From assembly GCF_039888675.1 (NCBI RefSeq), contig NZ_JBDQQR010000004.1, forward strand, positions 339,269 through 403,268: a DNA stretch of 64,000 bases, in the 5' to 3' direction. Positions 61,517-64,000 of this stretch are shown here, in pieces (position 1 is the stretch's first letter; every line of letters starts with the position of its first letter). Under the pieces are notes generated by a model. It had not been told where the DNA came from. It saw only the letters and a program-made list of their open reading frames with translations, and searched no databases. The DNA comes from Mesorhizobium sp. CAU 1732. Its GTDB lineage: Bacteria > Pseudomonadota > Alphaproteobacteria > Rhizobiales > Rhizobiaceae. Position numbers and translations under genes: made by a program.

Positions 61517-62809
61517 ATGTCCGAAGCTTCGTTGATGAAGCGCCACCATGTTGTTGTTGTCGGGGCTGGTTTTGCAGGTCTTGAAGTTGTTCGGGCGTTG
61601 TCGTCAAGCGGCGTGCAAATCACGCTGATCGATCAGTGCAATCACCATCTTTTTCAACCTTTTCTATACCAGGTGGCGACGTCGATCCTTGCTCCGTCGG
61701 AGATCGCATGGCCTATCCGTGGATTGTTCGAGCGTCGAACGGATGTGACGACCATTCTGGCGTCAGTGATCGACGTAAAAGCTGACAAGAAAGCTGTCAT
61801 ACTGGAGGATGGTACACCGGTAGCCTACGACAGTCTCGTCCTCGCCACCGGCGCTCGCCATGCCTATTTTGGAAATGACCAATGGGAAGAGTTCGCACCG
61901 GGCCTGAAGTCACTAGAAGACGCAACGACCATCCGCGAGCGGATTTTGATCGCATTTGAGCGCGCCGAAAGGGAGCCTGATCCGGCTAAGCGCAGGGCTT
62001 TTCTGACCTTCGGTGTGATCGGTGGCGGACCGACGGGGGTGGAATTGGCGGGCACGATCGCGGAACTGGCAAAAATCGCGATGCGGCGAGAGTTCAGGCG
62101 GATCGACACGCGCGAGGCAAGAGTACTGTTGATCGAGGCAGGCCCGCGTGTGCTTCCGACCTTTCGCGAGGATCTATCTGAATATGCATTGCAGGCGCTA
62201 GCCAAGTGCGGCGTGGAAGTGCGATGCGGCGTTCCTGTCACCGAGTGCTCTGAGGAAGGGCTAAGGCTGGGGGATGAATTTATCGCCTGCCGAACGGCAA
62301 TCTGGGCCGCTGGCGTCTCCGCGTCGCCAGCACATCGGTGGCTACACGCTGACTGCGACCGCGTAGGCCGCGTAACGGTTGATGCCAATCTTCACCTGCC
62401 CGACCGGCCGGATATCTTTGTAATTGGCGACACCGCGTCAGTGATGGGGGAGAACGGTTGTCCCGTTCCCGGAATCGCTCCGGCAGCAAAGCAACAAGGA
62501 AAGCACGTTGCTCGCGTTCTGCGTGCTCGGCTGCGAAAGATGCCCGCACCCAAGCCGTTTCACTACCGCCATTTGGGCGATCTGGCGACCATTGGTCGTG
62601 GATCCGCAGTCATTGATATGGGACGGATTAGACTTCGCGGCCGGATTGCATGGTGGATCTGGGGTATCGCTCACATCTACTTCCTAATCGGGGCCCGAAG
62701 CCGCGCTGCCGTTGCCTGGAGTTGGATTTGGACACATCTGCGCGGGCAGCACAGCGCACGGCTTATCGTGCGCCAGGAGTACAATCGGTCCGCGCCTTAT
62801 GAAACCTGA
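61517..62809 (+). CDS. ndh: Type II NADH dehydrogenase (NDH-2)
   Basis: A 430-residue flavoprotein. FAD site VVVGAGFAGLEVVRALSSSG, NADH site FGVIGGGPTGVELAGTIAEL, second FAD contact PDIFVIGDTASVMGENGCPV and the quinone-site-related PGIAPAAKQQGKHVARVLRA are all in place. C-terminal WWIWGIAHIYFLIGARSRAA gives a membrane-attaching amphipathic segment. It oxidises NADH and reduces ubiquinone without proton pumping. The ATG at 61517 has GGAG upstream. Confidence 0.92.
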   Translation: MSEASLMKRHHVVVVGAGFAGLEVVRALSSSGVQITLIDQCNHHLFQPFLYQVATSILAPSEIAWPIRGLFERRTDVTTILASVIDVKADKKAVILEDGTPVAYDSLVLATGARHAYFGNDQWEEFAPGLKSLEDATTIRERILIAFERAEREPDPAKRRAFLTFGVIGGGPTGVELAGTIAELAKIAMRREFRRIDTREARVLLIEAGPRVLPTFREDLSEYALQALAKCGVEVRCGVPVTECSEEGLRLGDEFIACRTAIWAAGVSASPAHRWLHADCDRVGRVTVDANLHLPDRPDIFVIGDTASVMGENGCPVPGIAPAAKQQGKHVARVLRARLRKMPAPKPFHYRHLGDLATIGRGSAVIDMGRIRLRGRIAWWIWGIAHIYFLIGARSRAAVAWSWIWTHLRGQHSARLIVRQEYNRSAPYET

Positions 62810-63123
62810 TTTGCCTGGTAATTTGCGATACCGGCTCTGGGCGGTGACAGCAATTAAGGTCTCTAAGCCACCTGCGGAGAGGAAGTTGCATGCCTCCAGG
62901 TTCCCATTAGACACGTCAGCTGAAATGTTGCCGGTCTGAGCAAAGCGCAAACTCCCTGATGGTGCCACCTTGCCTGCGAAGCTGCTAACCAACGATGGCA
63001 GCCTAGCTAGTGTAGTTGCCCAAAACCCGCCGGTCCGCTTTCCGCCCCTCAGCAGCATGACAGGCACGCCGCCCTGCGCATTAAAAGCGGCCATCCGCGT
63101 TTTCGTCGGATGACCGCCCAACG
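62810..63123. other. Intergenic region between NADH dehydrogenase and integrase remnant
   Basis: No gene was recognised. Plus- and minus-strand frames here (for example 62684-63127) are shadows without ribosome sites. A stretch near 63020-63060 (CCGGTCCGCTTTCCGCCCCT) is of the same style as the local intergenic repeats. Confidence 0.35.
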
Positions 63124-63755
63124 TCAAATTTCGGTCCGCTCTGCCAGGAACAGCGCGTCCTCGACGTCGACACCAAGATACCGAACCGTGTTCTCAATCT
63201 TGGAATGACCGAGCAGTATCTGGATGGCACGGATGTTGCCCGTTGCTTTGTAGATCATCGACGCCTTGGTTCGACGGAGCGAATGTGTGCCATACTCTTC
63301 CGAACGTAGACCGATGCGGTCACCCACTCATCAACTAGTCGGGCATACTGCCTTGTGCTCATGTGGTTCGCGTGATCGACCCGGCTCGGAAAAGCATAAT
63401 CCTCAACGGTGCCGCCGCGCCGTTCGAGCCAAGCCAGAAGGCTCGCTCGTACGTCGCTGGTGATCTCGAACTGGGCGGGCCGCCCCGTCTTTTGCTGAAC
63501 GACGATCGCGCGAGTTCTGATCTCCGGTCCGACAACCACATCCCGAATCCGGATTTTGACCAGTCCGCAGCCGCGAAGCTTGCTATCGATCGCCAGATCG
63601 AACAGGGCTCGGTCCCGGATGCGTCGTTCGCGATCAAGGAAAAACCGGATCGCCCAGATATGCATCTGCATTAGCGGGCGCTTTGTCCCAACCTGTTTGC
63701 CGGCGTTCCAAGCTGAATGCTGGCGGCTAGCTTCATCAAATTGAGAATGACCCAT
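63124..63755 (-). pseudogene. Tyrosine recombinase/integrase gene with one frameshift
   Basis: The 5' frame reads AIRFFLDRERRIRDRALFDL, AIDSKLRGCGLVKIRIRDVV, AIVVQQKTGRPAQFEITSDV and MSTRQYARLVDEWVTA; after a lost base near 63320 the other frame continues IGLRSEEYGTHSLRRTKASM, IYKATGNIRAIQILLGHSKI and ENTVRYLGVDVEDALFLAER. Joined, these give a complete short integrase with HxLR and the His and Tyr of the C-terminal active site. Restoring GCAATC from the present GCATC repairs the frame. Such short integrases are typical of sphingomonad genomes. Confidence 0.78.
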
Positions 63756-63811
63756 TTGAGTTCTCCTCGGCCTTGATTGGCCGCAGGAAAAACGAAACCG
63801 TGAGGATCACA

Positions 63812-63890
63812 GGTAAGGGGCCGTCTGCTGACTGTCCGGTTCTGGCCGAGAAACCGAGAAAGCCGACGTTCGGTCAACGACCCCATGCCA
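63812..63890. repeat. Dispersed repeat copy C
   Basis: AAGGGGCCGTCTGCTGACTG, TCCGGTTCTGGCCGAGAAAC and CGAGAAAGCCGACGTTCGGT match copy A at most positions. The remaining bases to the window end (63891-64000) hold no recognised gene. Confidence 0.65.
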
Positions 63891-64000
63891 GACATGCAGC
63901 GGAGATGGTCAGGCTCTTAAAAGCGGTCGTTGTGATTTCCATGTGAATCTACTGATCGCCTTTTTCTTTGTGCCGCGATGCTTTCTCGCGATTGCCGCAA

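Noticed and set aside
1..64000. CRISPR array or cas genes
   Set aside because: No regularly spaced direct repeats with unique spacers and no Cas-like proteins were seen.

Overview
The window looks like a chromosomal stretch of a high-GC alphaproteobacterium, most likely a sphingomonad (Sphingobium, Novosphingobium or Sphingomonas type). Three things point that way: a short tyrosine recombinase of a type common in that group at 63.1-63.8 kb, a dispersed intergenic repeat present three times at 57.5, 59.9 and 63.8 kb, and an overall gene content of catabolism, defence and many broken integrative-element genes. This taxonomic call is inference; there is no rRNA gene in the window.

Region 1 (1-14.7 kb) is a catabolic and uptake block. 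It holds a tandem TetR-type regulator cut by the left edge, a Baeyer-Villiger-type flavin monooxygenase, an alpha/beta hydrolase, a complete peptide-type ABC importer (ATPase, ATPase, permease, permease, binding protein), two acyl-CoA dehydrogenases, an acyl-CoA ligase and an AbrB-family membrane protein. The set fits uptake of a cyclic or lipid substrate, ring oxygenation and hydrolysis, CoA activation and dehydrogenation, but the substrate cannot be read from sequence.

Region 2 (14.9-26.6 kb) is an acquired defence and anti-defence island. It has a large serine recombinase, a TumA-type antitoxin with a 5'-truncated TumE-type toxin remnant, the anti-restriction protein ArdA behind a long nested hairpin, a small DNA-binding-like protein behind a perfect palindrome, a 1634-residue single-chain restriction-modification enzyme (nuclease, SF2 translocase, adenine methylase, specificity domain), an unrecognised 353-residue protein, an 18-codon coupling ORF and a reverse transcriptase with an intact YMDD motif and a long C-terminal extension. 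The last three form the least explained unit of the window.

Region 3 (26.8-31.8 kb) is a seam: a tRNA-Arg-like 3' fragment, a Fic protein, remnants of a helix-turn-helix gene, an MFS transporter and a TetR gene, an intact mercuric-reductase-like flavoprotein and a frameshifted M24 peptidase.

Region 4 (31.8-41.6 kb) is a tightly overlapped minus-strand operon for an exopolysaccharide or envelope polymer with its own signalling: a hybrid histidine kinase, two receiver proteins, a predicted TIM-barrel secreted protein, a TPR/outer-membrane barrel protein, a HEAT-repeat membrane protein and a family 2 glycosyltransferase. A lone HPt protein converges on it, and a tiny lipoprotein/membrane-peptide pair lies upstream.

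Region 5 (41.9-46.3 kb) is a mosaic of fragments: half an SDR gene fused to the end of a conjugative coupling-protein gene, a second Fic gene with a very clear promoter and helically phased GGGTAT repeats, a broken nuclease-like gene, an IS3-family element and a decapitated LysR gene.

Region 6 (46.4-64 kb) is mostly ordinary chromosome: homospermidine synthase, two Rnk/GreA-like proteins, a TSUP permease, a series of very small proteins, a PtsN-like protein, a TRIC-family channel, a doubly broken L,D-transpeptidase, SDR enzymes with regulators, an acetyltransferase, a type II NADH dehydrogenase and a frameshifted integrase. No rRNA, complete tRNA or CRISPR array was seen.
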